Shown piece after piece: positions 34,514 through 46,977 of a stretch of DNA of 64,000 bases (its first letter is position 1; each line of letters starts with the position of its first letter). The stretch is from Ectopseudomonas composti (lineage in GTDB: Bacteria > Pseudomonadota > Gammaproteobacteria > Pseudomonadales > Pseudomonadaceae). The notes beneath the pieces were generated by a model. The model did not search any database. It saw only the letters and a program-made list of their open reading frames with translations, and had not been told where the DNA came from. The stretch spans positions 186,001-250,000 of the forward strand of contig NZ_FOWP01000007.1 in the NCBI RefSeq assembly GCF_900115475.1, given 5' to 3'. The translations under genes were made by a program, and so were the position numbers.

Positions 34514-35715
34514 TAGAGCGCCGCCGGCAGGCGCTCGAGCAGCGCCGGGTCCAACCGCAACATGCGCACGCAGCGCGCCTCGATCAGGCCCGCCGGCGCT
34601 TCGCTGGCCGGTAGTGCCAGCAGCAAGCCGCTGAGATTGAGTACCAGCGCCTCGCGCGAGAACACACCGCTGCCTAGACCATAGAACGCCGCGATCAGCT
34701 CGCGCAGGCCGAATGGCAGGCGCCAGCGGATACGCAGGGCCGAACCGAAGCTCGCCGCCCGCTGCTGCATGGCCTGTTCGATCTGCTCGTTGCTCAACTC
34801 GCCGCCAGCTTCCAGCCAATCCTGCAGGCTACGCAGCAGCGCCAGCTCCCCCAGGTTGTGCAGCAGGCCGGCGGTGTAGCACAGCTCAGCGTCCAGCTTC
34901 AGCTCCAGTGCCAGCCAACGCGCCAGCTCGGCACTGCGCCGCGCCTGTTGCCAGGTATGGCTGGCCAACTCGGCCAGGCGTGGGTCACGTAACTGTGCGT
35001 TACGCTGCACGGCCAGGCCCAGCACCAGATTCAACGTACGCGCCACCCCCAGGCGATGCAGCGCCTGGGTCAGGGTATGGCAAGGCACACCCTGATGCTG
35101 CGCCGCAGTACTGGCAGCAGCGATCAGTAATGCAGTGATCTGTGGGTCGCTGCCGAATACCGCCTCCAGCTCGCCCAGATCCTGCTCACCGGCCTGCAAC
35201 CCCTGACTGACCGCATTGCGCACGTCGCTGAGCAGCGGTGCACCCTGCCCCTCCTCGCGCACCGTATCGAGAAAGTCGCGCAGCTCGCTGAGCAACAGCG
35301 GCTGGCGTACCACCACCGCTGTCGCCGGCGAAGGCAGCAAGGTCTGCAAGCGCTGACGCAGGCTTTCGGCATTGAAGGGTTTGGCCAGGTAGGCACTGGG
35401 CGCCAATGGCCGAGCAGCGCGCACGCTGCTGGCATCCAGGCGACCACTGATAAGCACGAACGGCAACGCCGGCGTACGCGGATGACGGCGCAACTGGCGC
35501 AACAGCTCCAGGCCATCGAGACCGGGCAGATCGCCATCAGCGATCACCAGATCGGGCAAGCGCCGCTTGCAACGCGCCAGTGCCGCCTGGCCATCGCTGA
35601 CCTGCAACACGCGCGCATCACTGCGCACGTCGAGCACCAACTGCTGCAACAGGTTGGAGGTCCAGGGGTCAGCCTCGGCGATCAGAACTTCCACACTGTG
35701 AGCTGAAGCGGTCAT
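34501..35715 (-). CDS. response regulator with HDOD output domain
   Basis: The 404-residue protein has a receiver domain (about 8-125; phospho-acceptor D60 in VIADGDLPGLDG, K in YLAKPF). An HDOD domain follows (about 155-340; VRNAVSQGLQAGEQDLGELE and CYTAGLLHNLGELALL), related to HD phosphodiesterases but without the full catalytic HD set. HDOD proteins act as protein-protein signalling platforms. No kinase gene is adjacent. Its convergence and slight overlap with the GGDEF-EAL gene suggest both may act in one cyclic-di-GMP or motility circuit, but this is only positional. Confidence 0.85.
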   Translation of the reverse strand: MTASAHSVEVLIAEADPWTSNLLQQLVLDVRSDARVLQVSDGQAALARCKRRLPDLVIADGDLPGLDGLELLRQLRRHPRTPALPFVLISGRLDASSVRAARPLAPSAYLAKPFNAESLRQRLQTLLPSPATAVVVRQPLLLSELRDFLDTVREEGQGAPLLSDVRNAVSQGLQAGEQDLGELEAVFGSDPQITALLIAAASTAAQHQGVPCHTLTQALHRLGVARTLNLVLGLAVQRNAQLRDPRLAELASHTWQQARRSAELARWLALELKLDAELCYTAGLLHNLGELALLRSLQDWLEAGGELSNEQIEQAMQQRAASFGSALRIRWRLPFGLRELIAAFYGLGSGVFSREALVLNLSGLLLALPASEAPAGLIEARCVRMLRLDPALLERLPAALYQAS

Positions 35716-35897
35716 GCGAGCCTCTGGACGATAACGAAGGGGAGCGCTTGTGCCGGCATTCCGTGCAAACCTGATGGACAGGTCAGCTCCATGGCGACGA
35801 CGCAGTCTAAACCGCGGCTTTACACGAAGTCAGCCGGCATCAGCCGACTGCGCAGGAAATGACTCATTTTCCGCGCAGCACCAGAAACGCCGGGCAT

Positions 35898-35927
35898 AAA
35901 AAAGCCCGCCGAAAAGGCGGGCTTCTT
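35898..35927 (-). terminator. Rho-independent terminator of rpmB-rpmG
   Basis: On the minus strand AAGCCCGCC-TTTTC-GGCGGGCTT is followed by TTTTA, about 20 bases past the rpmG stop. It is a strong canonical terminator. Confidence 0.9.
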
Positions 35928-35945
35928 GGTCAGGCAGCCGATCAG

Positions 35946-36101
35946 TTACTTGATCTTGGCTTCCTTGTACATCACGTGCTTGCGTACGACCGGATCGAAT
36001 TTCTTGATTTCGATCTTGTCGGGGGTGGTGCGCTTGTTCTTGTCGGTGGTGTAGAAGTGGCCGGTACCGGCGCTGGACACCAAACGGATCAGTTCACGCA
36101 T
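35946..36101 (-). CDS. rpmG: 50S ribosomal protein L33
   Basis: The 51-residue basic protein reads [20 protein letters not shown] and ends [11 protein letters not shown], the L33 signature. It lacks the CxxC zinc pairs of the C+ paralogue, so it is the zinc-independent form. It lies 10 bases downstream of rpmB in a two-gene operon ending at the terminator at 35898. It binds the 50S subunit near the E site. Confidence 0.95.
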   Translation of the reverse strand: MRELIRLVSSAGTGHFYTTDKNKRTTPDKIEIKKFDPVVRKHVMYKEAKIK

Positions 36102-36111
36102 GACTCTCTCC

Positions 36112-36348
36112 TTAAACCTTTTCGCCGCGAGCGCGCAGCTCAGCCAGCACTACGTCGATGCCACGCTTGTCGATGACGCGCATGCCTTTGGCAGATACGC
36201 GCAGACGCACGAAGCGCTTCTCGGACTCGACCCAGAAGCGATGGTGCTGCAGGTTCGGCAGGAAACGACGACGGGTTTTGTTGTTTGCGTGGGAAATGTT
36301 GTTCCCGGTTACCGGACCCTTACCGGTAACTTGACAGACTCTCGACAT
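36112..36348 (-). CDS. rpmB: 50S ribosomal protein L28
   Basis: The 78-residue basic protein begins [20 protein letters not shown] and contains [18 protein letters not shown], diagnostic of L28. The length matches the gammaproteobacterial form, and the N-terminal zinc cysteines of the C+ form are lacking. It is first gene of rpmB-rpmG, driven by the promoter at 36496-36524 with a leader of about 140 bases containing a hairpin. Confidence 0.95.
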   Translation of the reverse strand: MSRVCQVTGKGPVTGNNISHANNKTRRRFLPNLQHHRFWVESEKRFVRLRVSAKGMRVIDKRGIDVVLAELRARGEKV

Positions 36349-36373
36349 GCCTCAGCCCTCTAAAACCACATGC

Positions 36374-36392
36374 CCAACCCGGCATGGGTTGG
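36374..36392 (-). promoter_or_regulatory. hairpin in the rpmB leader
   Basis: CCAACCC-ATGCC-GGGTTGG (minus strand) is a perfect 7-bp stem with a 5-base loop, ending 26 bases before the rpmB start codon. Ribosomal protein leaders are often autogenously regulated, so it is a candidate structure; no function is proven. Confidence 0.4.
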
Positions 36393-36495
36393 CCGCTTAA
36401 ACTCAATGTCATTGGCGCTCGGCGCCGCGTTTCTCGAGGGTCTTACCGGGCGCGCTGGATAGCACAAGAACCGAGCCCCTAGAAAAGAGCGCTGC

Positions 36496-36524
36496 TTTAT
36501 ACCAGAAAGCCCTGGGTGCAACAA
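36496..36524 (-). promoter_or_regulatory. sigma-70 promoter for rpmB-rpmG
   Basis: On the minus strand TTGTTG is followed by 17 bases and TATAAA, a near-consensus housekeeping promoter. The predicted transcript start near 36488 gives a leader of about 140 bases. Confidence 0.65.
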
Positions 36525-36692
36525 GGAAAACCGCAGGATAAAACTCAAGCCCAAGCGCGCAAACCTGCCGGGAGCCGAGCCCTTGGGGCCTGATCAAGTT
36601 TTGACCGCTCGTCGCCTTTATCAGGTATTCAGCGCCCGACAAATCGACTAGGGTTGCAAGCTTGCCGTCAACGCCAGGAATGAGGACTCCAT

Positions 36693-38270
36693 ATGCGCCT
36701 GCTGCTCGCTGCTCTACTGTGCACCCCGATCCTGGCCCAGGCCGCCACACTCAGCGTTTGCACCGAAGCCAGCCCAGAGGGTTTCGACGTGGTGCAGTAC
36801 AACTCGCTGACCACCACCAATGCCTCGGCCGACATGCTGATGAACCGCCTGGTGGAGTTCGACGCCGAGCAGGGCAAGCTGCTGCCGAGCCTGGCGCGCA
36901 GCTGGTCGATCTCCGACGACGGCCTAGTCTACGACTTCACCCTGCGCGACGACGTGCCATTTCATCACAGCGCCGACTTCACGCCCAGCCGTCACCTCAA
37001 CGCTCAGGACGTGCTGTTCAGCTTCCAGCGCATGCTCGACGAGCAGCACCCCTGGCACAAGATCGCCGCCAGCGGTTATCCACATGCCCAGTCGATGCAG
37101 TGGCCGAGCCTGATCGCCAAGGTCGAGGCGCCGGATGCGCACAGCGTGCGCATCACCCTGAACCGCCGCGACGCCACCTTCCTTGCCACCCTGAGCATGG
37201 GTTTCGCCTCGATCTATTCCGCCGAATACGCCGACAAACTGATGGCCGCCGGCACCCCGCAGAAGCTCAACAGCGCACCGGTGGGCAGCGGCCCGTTCAT
37301 CTTCGAGCGCTTCCAGAAGGATGCCGTGGTGCGCTACCGCGCCAACTCGGAGTATTTCGCCGGCAAGCCGGGCGTGGACCGGGTGATCTTCGCCATCACC
37401 CCAGACAGCAACGTGCGCCTGCAGAAGCTGCGCCGCGGCGAATGCCAGATTGCCCTGTCGCCGAAGCCGCAGGACGTGCAGGCCATCGCTGGCGACGCCA
37501 AGCTGAAAAGCGCGCAGACCGCCGCCTTCATGACCGCCTTTGTCGGCATCAACAGCCAGCATGCGCCGCTGGACAAGCCGCAGGTGCGCCGGGCAATCAA
37601 CCTGGCGTTCGACAAGGCCAGCTACGTCAAGGCCGTGTTCGAAGGCAGCGCCGAGCCGGCCAACGGCCCCTATCCGCCGAACACCTGGAGCTATGCCAAC
37701 GAACTACCCGGCTACGCCCATGACCCGGACAAGGCCCGCGCCCTGCTGGCCGAAGCAGGCCTGAAAGATGGCTTCAAGACCACCATCTGGACACGCCCGA
37801 GCGGCAGCCTGCTCAACCCCAACCCGAGCCTCGGCGCACAGTTGCTGCAGGCGGACCTGGCCAAGATCGGCATCGACGCCGAAATCCGCGTGATCGAGTG
37901 GGGCGAGCTGATCCGCCGCGCCAAGGCCGGTGAACACGACCTGCTGTTCATGGGTTGGGCCGGCGACAACGGCGACCCGGACAACTTCCTCACCCCGCAA
38001 TTCGCCTGCGCGTCGGTGCAGTCCGGCCTCAACTTCGCGCGCTACTGCGACGAAACGCTGGACAAGCTGATAGCGTACGGCAAGGCCAGCAGCGACCAGG
38101 CCGAGCGCAGCCGTATCTATCACCAGGCGCAGCAGATCATTCAGGAGCAGGCACTGTGGCTGCCGTTGGCCCACCCCACCGCCTTCGCGTTGCTCAGCAG
38201 CAAGGTCGAGGGATACAAGGTCAGCCCGTTCGGCCGACAGGACTTCGCCGCGGTGCAGCTGGCACCCTGA
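36693..38270 (+). CDS. dipeptide/oligopeptide ABC transporter substrate-binding protein
   Basis: The 525-residue protein has a short signal peptide (about 1-18, cleavage AQA|ATLSVC) and the SBP_bac_5 motifs LTTTNASADMLMNRLVEFDA and LAQSWSISDDG-like LARSWSISDDGLVYDFTLRD. It is similar to DppA and to a peptide-binding protein located, from memory, at the same place beside rpmB and radC in P. aeruginosa. It captures di- or tripeptides for an importer whose permeases are not encoded here, so it is an orphan binding protein. GGAATGAGG precedes the ATG. Palindromic repeats follow. Confidence 0.9.
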   Translation: MRLLLAALLCTPILAQAATLSVCTEASPEGFDVVQYNSLTTTNASADMLMNRLVEFDAEQGKLLPSLARSWSISDDGLVYDFTLRDDVPFHHSADFTPSRHLNAQDVLFSFQRMLDEQHPWHKIAASGYPHAQSMQWPSLIAKVEAPDAHSVRITLNRRDATFLATLSMGFASIYSAEYADKLMAAGTPQKLNSAPVGSGPFIFERFQKDAVVRYRANSEYFAGKPGVDRVIFAITPDSNVRLQKLRRGECQIALSPKPQDVQAIAGDAKLKSAQTAAFMTAFVGINSQHAPLDKPQVRRAINLAFDKASYVKAVFEGSAEPANGPYPPNTWSYANELPGYAHDPDKARALLAEAGLKDGFKTTIWTRPSGSLLNPNPSLGAQLLQADLAKIGIDAEIRVIEWGELIRRAKAGEHDLLFMGWAGDNGDPDNFLTPQFACASVQSGLNFARYCDETLDKLIAYGKASSDQAERSRIYHQAQQIIQEQALWLPLAHPTAFALLSSKVEGYKVSPFGRQDFAAVQLAP

Positions 38271-38281
38271 GCCAGCATCAT

Positions 38282-38375
38282 GGTGGGCTGAAGCCCACCC
38301 TACAGATGGCAGGCTACGACACGTAGGGCGGGCGCAACCCGCCGCATCGATAACGGCGGGTTGCACCCGCCCTAC
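38282..38375. repeat. REP cluster after the peptide-binding protein gene
   Basis: GGTGGGCTGAAGCCCACCC at 38282 belongs to the family at 14637. GTAGGGCGGGCGCAACCCGCC at 38323 and GGCGGGTTGCACCCGCCCTAC at 38355 form an inverted pair. They lie between convergent genes and may act as a bidirectional terminator. Confidence 0.65.
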
Positions 38376-38386
38376 GCCCGAACCTG

Positions 38387-39061
38387 CTACATCCAGCCGA
38401 GTTCGGCCATCGATAGCGGCTCGCCATCGCCGACGATGAAATGATCGAGCACGCGCACCTCGACCAGCGCTAGGGCATCCTTGAGCCGCTGAGTCAGCAC
38501 ACGGTCAGCCTGGCTGGGCTCCGATACCCCGGATGGGTGGTTGTGGGTGAGGATGGCGGCTGCGGCATTGTTGGCCAGCGCACGCTTGACCACCTGCCTT
38601 GGATAAACGCTGGCACTGTCGATGCTGCCGCGAAACAGTACCTCGAAGGCCAGAACGCGGTGCTTGGCATCGAGAAACAGGCAGCCGAATACCTCATGCG
38701 GTTCGTGACGCAGTTGCGCCTTGAGGTAATCACGCACGGCCTGCGGGCTCTCCAGCGCTGAATCGCGGCGCAGGCGCTCGGCCAGATGGCGCCGCGACAT
38801 TTCCAGCACCGCCTGCAGTTGTGCGTACTTGGCCGGGCCAAGGCCGAGGTGCTGACTGAAGCCAGCCAGATCGGCCTCCAGCAGCGCTCTCAGGCTGCCG
38901 AACTCGCTCAGCAGATAGCGCGCCAGGTCCACCGCACTCTTGCCGGTCACCCCGGTACGCAGAAAGATCGCCAGCAACTCGGCGTCGGTCAGCGACGCGG
39001 CGCCCTGTTCCAGCAATTTCTCCCGCGGACGCTCTGCCGCGGGCCAATCACGAATGCTCAT
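38387..39061 (-). CDS. radC: RadC family JAMM/MPN protein
   Basis: The 224-residue protein has the N-terminal helix-hairpin-helix region ([17 protein letters not shown], then [18 protein letters not shown]) and the C-terminal JAMM metalloprotease-like motif [14 protein letters not shown] with upstream glutamate, ending [17 protein letters not shown]. Despite the name, a role in DNA repair is not established. ATG 39061 follows AAGGAGG, favouring it over a longer frame. It is divergent from coaBC, as in other pseudomonads. Confidence 0.95.
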   Translation of the reverse strand: MSIRDWPAAERPREKLLEQGAASLTDAELLAIFLRTGVTGKSAVDLARYLLSEFGSLRALLEADLAGFSQHLGLGPAKYAQLQAVLEMSRRHLAERLRRDSALESPQAVRDYLKAQLRHEPHEVFGCLFLDAKHRVLAFEVLFRGSIDSASVYPRQVVKRALANNAAAAILTHNHPSGVSEPSQADRVLTQRLKDALALVEVRVLDHFIVGDGEPLSMAELGWM

Positions 39062-39201
39062 CGAACACCTCCTTGTCGAGCCAGGCGCCCGCTGTTCCGC
39101 TGCGGGCGCTGTGCTATCGTAGCCCATCTTTTTACACGGGGCCGGCCTGGGGAGGCGTTGGTCACGTGGCGCACATCCACCGGTATATAAAAGGCAGGCC
39201 T

Positions 39202-40410
39202 ATGCAGCGGCTGTATCGCAAACGCATCATCGTCGGCGTCGGGGGCGGTATTGCTGCCTACAAGAGCGCCGAACTGGTTCGCCGACTCAAGGATCAGGGC
39301 GCCGAAGTCCGTGTGGTGATGACCCAGGGCGGGCGCGAGTTCATCACCCCGCTGACCCTGCAGGCTCTCTCCGGCCACCCTGTGCATCTCGATCTGCTCG
39401 ACCCGGCCGCCGAAGCGGCGATGGGCCATATCGAGCTGGCGCGCTGGGCCGATCTGATCCTCATCGCCCCGGCCACCGCCGACCTGATCGCGCGACTGGC
39501 CCAGGGCGTAGCCAACGACCTGCTGACCACCCTGGTCCTGGCCACCGACGCCCCCGTCGCCCTGGCGCCGGCCATGAACCAGGCCATGTGGCGCGACGCC
39601 GCCACCCAGGCCAACCTCGAACTGCTGCAAGATCGTGGCATGCGTCTGTTCGGCCCAGCCTCCGGCAGTCAGGCCTGCGGCGATGTCGGTCTCGGCCGCA
39701 TGCTCGAGCCCAACGACCTGGCCCTGCTGGCCGCCGATTGTTTCCAGCGCCAGGCGCTCGATGGCCTGCACATCCTCATCACCGCCGGTCCGACCCAGGA
39801 AAACATCGACCCGGTGCGTTACATCACCAACCACAGCTCCGGCAAGATGGGCTTCGCACTGGCCGAGGCCGCCGCAGAAGCCGGTGCACGCGTAACCCTG
39901 GTTAGCGGCCCAGTGCACCTGCAAACGCCGGATCGGGTCAGCCGTATCGACGTGGTCAGCGCCCGCGACATGCTCGCCGCCTGCGAAGCCGCGATGCCCT
40001 GCGACGTGCTGATCGCCGCCGCAGCGGTGGCCGACTATCGCCCGGAAGTGATCGCGCAGCACAAATTGAAGAAAGACCCCACCAGCGGCGAGGGTATGCT
40101 CCTGCAAATGGTGCGCAACCCGGATATCCTCGCCACCATCGCCGGCCGTGAGGATCGCCCGTTCAGCGTGGGCTTCGCCGCCGAAACCGAGAACCTGCTG
40201 GAATACGCCTCGCGCAAGCTGCGCGACAAGAATCTCGACCTGATCGTCGCCAATGATGTGGCCAACCCCAGCATCGGCTTCAATAGTGAAGAGAACGCCA
40301 TCACCGTGATCGACCGTGGGCTGCAGCAAACCAGCTTTGCCCAGACCAGCAAGGGCAAGATCGCCCGCCAGTTGATCACCCTTATCGCCGAACGACTGAA
40401 CAAGAACTGA
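39202..40410 (+). CDS. coaBC: bifunctional phosphopantothenoylcysteine decarboxylase/synthetase
   Basis: The 402-residue fusion makes 4-phosphopantetheine for coenzyme A. The N-terminal CoaC flavoprotein domain (about 1-185) has [28 protein letters not shown] and the proton-donor region GDVGLGRM with cysteine in SQACGDVG. The C-terminal CoaB domain (about 190-402) has [36 protein letters not shown] and the AAAVADYRP motif. ATG 39202 preceded by AAAAGGCAGG is the likely start. It is first in a coaBC-dut-algC-argB block. Confidence 0.95.
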   Translation: MQRLYRKRIIVGVGGGIAAYKSAELVRRLKDQGAEVRVVMTQGGREFITPLTLQALSGHPVHLDLLDPAAEAAMGHIELARWADLILIAPATADLIARLAQGVANDLLTTLVLATDAPVALAPAMNQAMWRDAATQANLELLQDRGMRLFGPASGSQACGDVGLGRMLEPNDLALLAADCFQRQALDGLHILITAGPTQENIDPVRYITNHSSGKMGFALAEAAAEAGARVTLVSGPVHLQTPDRVSRIDVVSARDMLAACEAAMPCDVLIAAAAVADYRPEVIAQHKLKKDPTSGEGMLLQMVRNPDILATIAGREDRPFSVGFAAETENLLEYASRKLRDKNLDLIVANDVANPSIGFNSEENAITVIDRGLQQTSFAQTSKGKIARQLITLIAERLNKN

Positions 40411-40412
40411 CC

Positions 40413-40868
40413 ATGCACGCTCTGCAAGCCAAGATCCTCGACCCCCGCCTCGGCCAGGAATTCCCGCTGCCGCAATACGCCACGCCCGGTTCCGCCGGCC
40501 TCGACCTGCGCGCCATGCTCAAGGAGGAAATCGTCCTCGAGCCGGGCCAGACCGTGCTGATTCCGACTGGCCTGTCGATCTACATCGGCGACCCTGGCCT
40601 GGCGGCCATGATCCTGCCGCGCTCTGGCCTCGGCCACAAACACGGCATCGTGCTCGGCAACCTGGTCGGCCTGATCGATTCGGACTACCAGGGCGAGCTG
40701 ATGGTGTCGTGCTGGAACCGCGGCCAGACGCCGTTCACCATCGCCATTGGCGAGCGCATCGCGCAGCTGGTGCTGGTGCCGGTGGTGCAGGCGCATTTCG
40801 AACTGGTCGAGCAGTTCGACGAGAGCCAACGTGGCGCGGGCGGTTTCGGCCACTCCGGTAGCCACTGA
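40413..40868 (+). CDS. dut: deoxyuridine 5'-triphosphate nucleotidohydrolase
   Basis: The 151-residue trimeric dUTPase contains the five motifs, including [45 protein letters not shown] and the glycine-rich C-terminal arm GAGGFGHSG. It hydrolyses dUTP to dUMP, keeping uracil out of DNA. The start is 2 bases after the coaBC stop, so translation is coupled. Confidence 0.97.
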   Translation: MHALQAKILDPRLGQEFPLPQYATPGSAGLDLRAMLKEEIVLEPGQTVLIPTGLSIYIGDPGLAAMILPRSGLGHKHGIVLGNLVGLIDSDYQGELMVSCWNRGQTPFTIAIGERIAQLVLVPVVQAHFELVEQFDESQRGAGGFGHSGSH

Positions 40869-40906
40869 TTCATCCCCAATAGGACGACCCGCCGAGGAGC
40901 ACCGAC

Positions 40907-44427
<3,521 letters not shown>

Positions 44428-44432
44428 ACAAC

Positions 44433-44452
44433 GGCCGCTACGCGGCCTTCTG
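44433..44452 (+). terminator. short hairpin after argB
   Basis: GGCCGC-TAC-GCGGCC followed by TTCT, 6 bases past the argB stop, is a weak terminator candidate. Confidence 0.45.
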
Positions 44453-44543
44453 ATGACCCTCTCCCGCTTGCGTGAGACGACTGCATGGAAGGAGCCAACG
44501 CCGAGGGTGTCCGCAGGATGGGAGAGGGCTGGGCAAATACAGC

Positions 44544-44564
44544 GGTGCGCACAGCGCACCCTAC
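44544..44564. repeat. copy of the GGTGCGCA palindrome family
   Basis: GGTGCGCA-CA-GCGCACCCTAC is identical to the copy at 2850 and marks the point where the thioesterase remnant begins. Confidence 0.6.
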
Positions 44565-44577
44565 CCCGGCCATCCGC

Positions 44578-44780
44578 ACGCTACTCGAATCGGCGTATTT
44601 CGACGACACACTGCAGATTGACACCCGTAGCGCGCGTCTGGGCCGCTAGAGCCTGCACTTCGCTTAGCGCGCCTAGCCAGCGGCGAAATCGTCTACGTGC
44701 ACGCTGACGGCGCGATACTCAGCAGCGCACCGCTACCGCTGTGGCTCAGGGAAAAGATCGAGCGTTTCGAGAAGGCCTAG
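44578..44780 (+). pseudogene. remnant of an acyl-CoA thioesterase (hot-dog fold)
   Basis: One frame reads TLLESAYFDDTLQIDTRSAR then LGR, stop, SLHFA, which matches the central strand region of YbgC/FadM-type thioesterases (yFDdllev.tr...lgr.Sl.f). After a frame shift the text continues LARLASGEIVYVHADGAILS and ends PLPLWLREKIERFEKA, stop, the usual C terminus. At least three in-frame stops, the shift and loss of the 5' half, replaced by a REP-like palindrome, show decay. Confidence 0.65.
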
Positions 44781-44803
44781 CTGCAAGGCTGAATTACTGC
44801 CAC

Positions 44804-45412
44804 CTAAGGTCTTTTCTGCGGCTCGCCGAACAGCTCAGCCAGGCGCGCGCGATCAGCGGCGAAACCTGCCTCGGCCTGGGTGCGCGCTTCCTTGTAGCGA
44901 GCGATATCACGCAGCAGGCGCTGCTGCTCTTCCTTGAGGTTGTTGATCTGCGCCAGCAGATGCTCCGGCACCTGGCGCCCGGCGCGCTCATGGTCGGCGG
45001 CCTGACTCTGCAGATTGGCCTGCTGGGTGCGTACCGACTGCAGATTGCCGCGCGCGACACTGGTGATGCTGTCGAGCTCAGCCAGCTTGCGCTCACGGGC
45101 ACGATCAACATCATCGAGGTTGGTGTACAGGCGCAGCAGCTGGGCATCGCTGCTAGCACGGGCCTTGTCCGCCTGCATGCGGGCGAACTCTTCCGGCGTC
45201 GGTGCCGGCGGAATCACTCGCACTACACGGCCCTGATCGTTCAGCACCTCGTAACCCTTGCCGATGAACTCGGGCGGCACACCCTGGCGACTGAGCACTG
45301 TCACACCCTTGTTATCGACGTAGCGATACAGCTCGGCAGCCACAGCCACTCCAGATAACGGCAGCAGCAGGCTACAGAGCAGCGTACAGCGAGTCAGGAG
45401 CGGTGCAGGCAT
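44804..45412 (-). CDS. secreted DUF4124 domain protein with coiled coil
   Basis: The 202-residue protein has a signal peptide (about 1-25, cleavage AVA|AELYRY). A DUF4124 segment (ELYRYVDNKGVTVLSRQGVP, about 26-70) follows, then a long charged helix (about 80-190; ASSDAQLLRLYTNLDDVDRA and EEQQRLLRDIARYKEARTQA) predicted to form a coiled coil. DUF4124 proteins are periplasmic or outer-membrane-associated in proteobacteria, with no settled function. It lies 20 bases downstream of pyrE on the same strand, so it is probably in that operon. Confidence 0.8.
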   Translation of the reverse strand: MPAPLLTRCTLLCSLLLPLSGVAVAAELYRYVDNKGVTVLSRQGVPPEFIGKGYEVLNDQGRVVRVIPPAPTPEEFARMQADKARASSDAQLLRLYTNLDDVDRARERKLAELDSITSVARGNLQSVRTQQANLQSQAADHERAGRQVPEHLLAQINNLKEEQQRLLRDIARYKEARTQAEAGFAADRARLAELFGEPQKRP

Positions 45413-45432
45413 AGGAGGACCTTGTGCTAGGG

Positions 45433-46074
45433 CTAGATTCCATACTCGGCGCGATAGGCTTCGACAGCCGGGAGATATTGCTTCAGTTCAGCATCACCTG
45501 CCAGATATTCCAATACCTGCTCCAGTGACACGATGCTCACTACCGGCATGCCGAAGTCGCGCTCGACTTCCTGGATGGCAGACAGCTCGCCCTGACCACG
45601 CTCCTGACGGTTCAGCGCAATCAACGTGCCGGCAGCCTGAGCACCCTGCCCCAGGATGATCTGCATCACTTCGCGGATGGCGGTACCGGCAGTGATCACG
45701 TCATCGACGATCAGTACGCGGCCCTTGAGCGGCGCACCGACCAGCGTGCCGCCTTCGCCATGATCCTTGGCTTCCTTGCGGTTGAAGCACCAGGGCAGAT
45801 CGCGCTGATGATGCTCGGCCAGCGCCACAGCAGTGGTCGCCGCCAATGGAATACCTTTGTAGGCGGGGCCGAACAGCACATCGAAATCGATGCCGCTATC
45901 GACGACCGCCGCCGCGTAGAAACGCCCCAGCTGAGCCAGCGCCAAGCCGCTGTCGAACAAACCGGCGTTGAAGAAATAGGGGCTGGTGCGCCCGGACTTG
46001 AGGGTGAACTGGCCGAAACGCAGAACCCCGCGCTCGATGGCAAAACGAATGAAATCGCGCTGGTACGCTTGCAT
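45433..46074 (-). CDS. pyrE: orotate phosphoribosyltransferase
   Basis: The 213-residue enzyme makes OMP from orotate and PRPP in pyrimidine synthesis. The PRPP motif is [18 protein letters not shown] (about residues 118-135), with [14 protein letters not shown] and [20 protein letters not shown] upstream. It is divergent from crc, with an 80-base gap, as in other Pseudomonas. Confidence 0.97.
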   Translation of the reverse strand: MQAYQRDFIRFAIERGVLRFGQFTLKSGRTSPYFFNAGLFDSGLALAQLGRFYAAAVVDSGIDFDVLFGPAYKGIPLAATTAVALAEHHQRDLPWCFNRKEAKDHGEGGTLVGAPLKGRVLIVDDVITAGTAIREVMQIILGQGAQAAGTLIALNRQERGQGELSAIQEVERDFGMPVVSIVSLEQVLEYLAGDAELKQYLPAVEAYRAEYGI

Positions 46075-46154
46075 GAAAAGTCCCGGACGGCACGGATTTA
46101 GCTAATTGAGGTGAGCTCGGGTATCATACATGCATGTGTTTTTGGGGGCCATTT

Positions 46155-46934
46155 ATGCGGATCATCAGTGTGAACGTGAATGGTATTCAGGCTGCGGCCG
46201 AGCGAGGTCTGCTCAGCTGGCTGCAAGCCCAGAATGCCGACGTGATCTGCCTGCAAGACACCCGTGCCTCCGCCTTTGAAATGGACGACCAAGCCTTCCA
46301 GCTGGATGGTTATTTCCTCTATGCATGTGACGGTGAAGTGCCCAGCCAAGGTGGCGTGGCGCTCTACTCGCGATTGCAACCCAAGGCGGTGATCAGCGGC
46401 CTCGGCTTCGAGATGGCCGATCGCTACGGGCGCTACCTGCAGGCAGATTTCGACAAGGTAAGTATTGCCACCCTGCTCCTGCCCAGCGGGCGGGACGGCG
46501 ACGAGAGCTTGAATCAGAAATTCAAGTTCATGGACGATTTCACCCATTACCTGGACAAGCAACGGCGCAAGCGTCGCGAGTACATCTACTGCGGCTCGCT
46601 GCACGTGGCACACCAGAAGATGGACGTGAAGAACTGGCGTGACTGCCAGCAATCACCCGGCTTCCTGGCACCCGAGCGCGCCTGGATGGATGAGGTGGTC
46701 GGCAACATGGGTTATGTCGACGCACTGCGTGAAGTTAGCCGTGAAGGTGACCAGTTCAGCTGGTGGCCGGATAACGAGCAGGCGGAAATGCTCAACCTGG
46801 GTTATCGCTTCGACTACCAACTGCTTACGCCAGGTATGCGCCGTAGTGTGCGCAGCGCACGCCTGCCACGTCAGCCGCGCTTCTCCCAACATGCGCCGCT
46901 GATCGTCGATTACGACTGGATTCTCAGCATCTGA
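46155..46934 (+). CDS. crc: catabolite repression control protein Crc
   Basis: The 259-residue protein is of the exonuclease III/AP-endonuclease fold (MRIISVNVNGIQAAAERGLL, CLQDTRASAFEM, HAPLIVDYDWIL). Crc has lost nuclease function and instead assists Hfq in blocking translation of catabolic mRNAs carrying A-rich motifs; its level of activity is set by CrcZ-type RNAs. The ATG at 46155 follows GGGGGCC. It ends at a symmetric terminator. Candidate targets in this window are the genes at 18169 and 30377. Confidence 0.95.
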   Translation: MRIISVNVNGIQAAAERGLLSWLQAQNADVICLQDTRASAFEMDDQAFQLDGYFLYACDGEVPSQGGVALYSRLQPKAVISGLGFEMADRYGRYLQADFDKVSIATLLLPSGRDGDESLNQKFKFMDDFTHYLDKQRRKRREYIYCGSLHVAHQKMDVKNWRDCQQSPGFLAPERAWMDEVVGNMGYVDALREVSREGDQFSWWPDNEQAEMLNLGYRFDYQLLTPGMRRSVRSARLPRQPRFSQHAPLIVDYDWILSI

Positions 46935-46946
46935 TCGACAGGTACG

Positions 46947-46973
46947 AAAAAGCCGGCTTATCGCCGGCTTTTT
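46947..46973. terminator. bidirectional terminator of crc and the TPR lipoprotein gene
   Basis: AAAAAGCCGGC-TTATC-GCCGGCTTTTT is symmetric, giving a T-tract on both strands. It lies 12 bases after crc and 4 bases before the convergent lipoprotein stop. Confidence 0.9.
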
Positions 46974-46977
46974 GTTG

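Larger units (their letters stand above)
36349..36692. other. 344-bp intergenic region between rpmB and the peptide-binding protein gene
   Basis: It holds the leftward rpmB promoter (36496-36524) and the rpmB leader with a 7-bp hairpin (36374-36392). A presumed rightward promoter for the binding-protein gene lies within about 36600-36680, where I see no clear consensus. I see no gene. Confidence 0.6.
44428..44803. other. 376-bp region after argB holding gene remnants
   Basis: It contains the argB hairpin (44433-44452), a REP-like palindrome (44544-44564) and a decayed thioesterase remnant (44578-44780). There is no intact gene. In P. aeruginosa other genes lie between argB and pyrE, so this looks like a shrunken interval. 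Confidence 0.6.

Noticed and set aside
39062..39201. Extended coaBC and radC starts in the shared intergenic region
   Set aside because: Extensions overlap each other head to head and lack ribosome binding sites; the shorter starts align with the families.
46106..46127. crc promoter from TTGAGG and TATCAT
   Set aside because: The two hexamers are only 10 bases apart, too close for a sigma-70 promoter.
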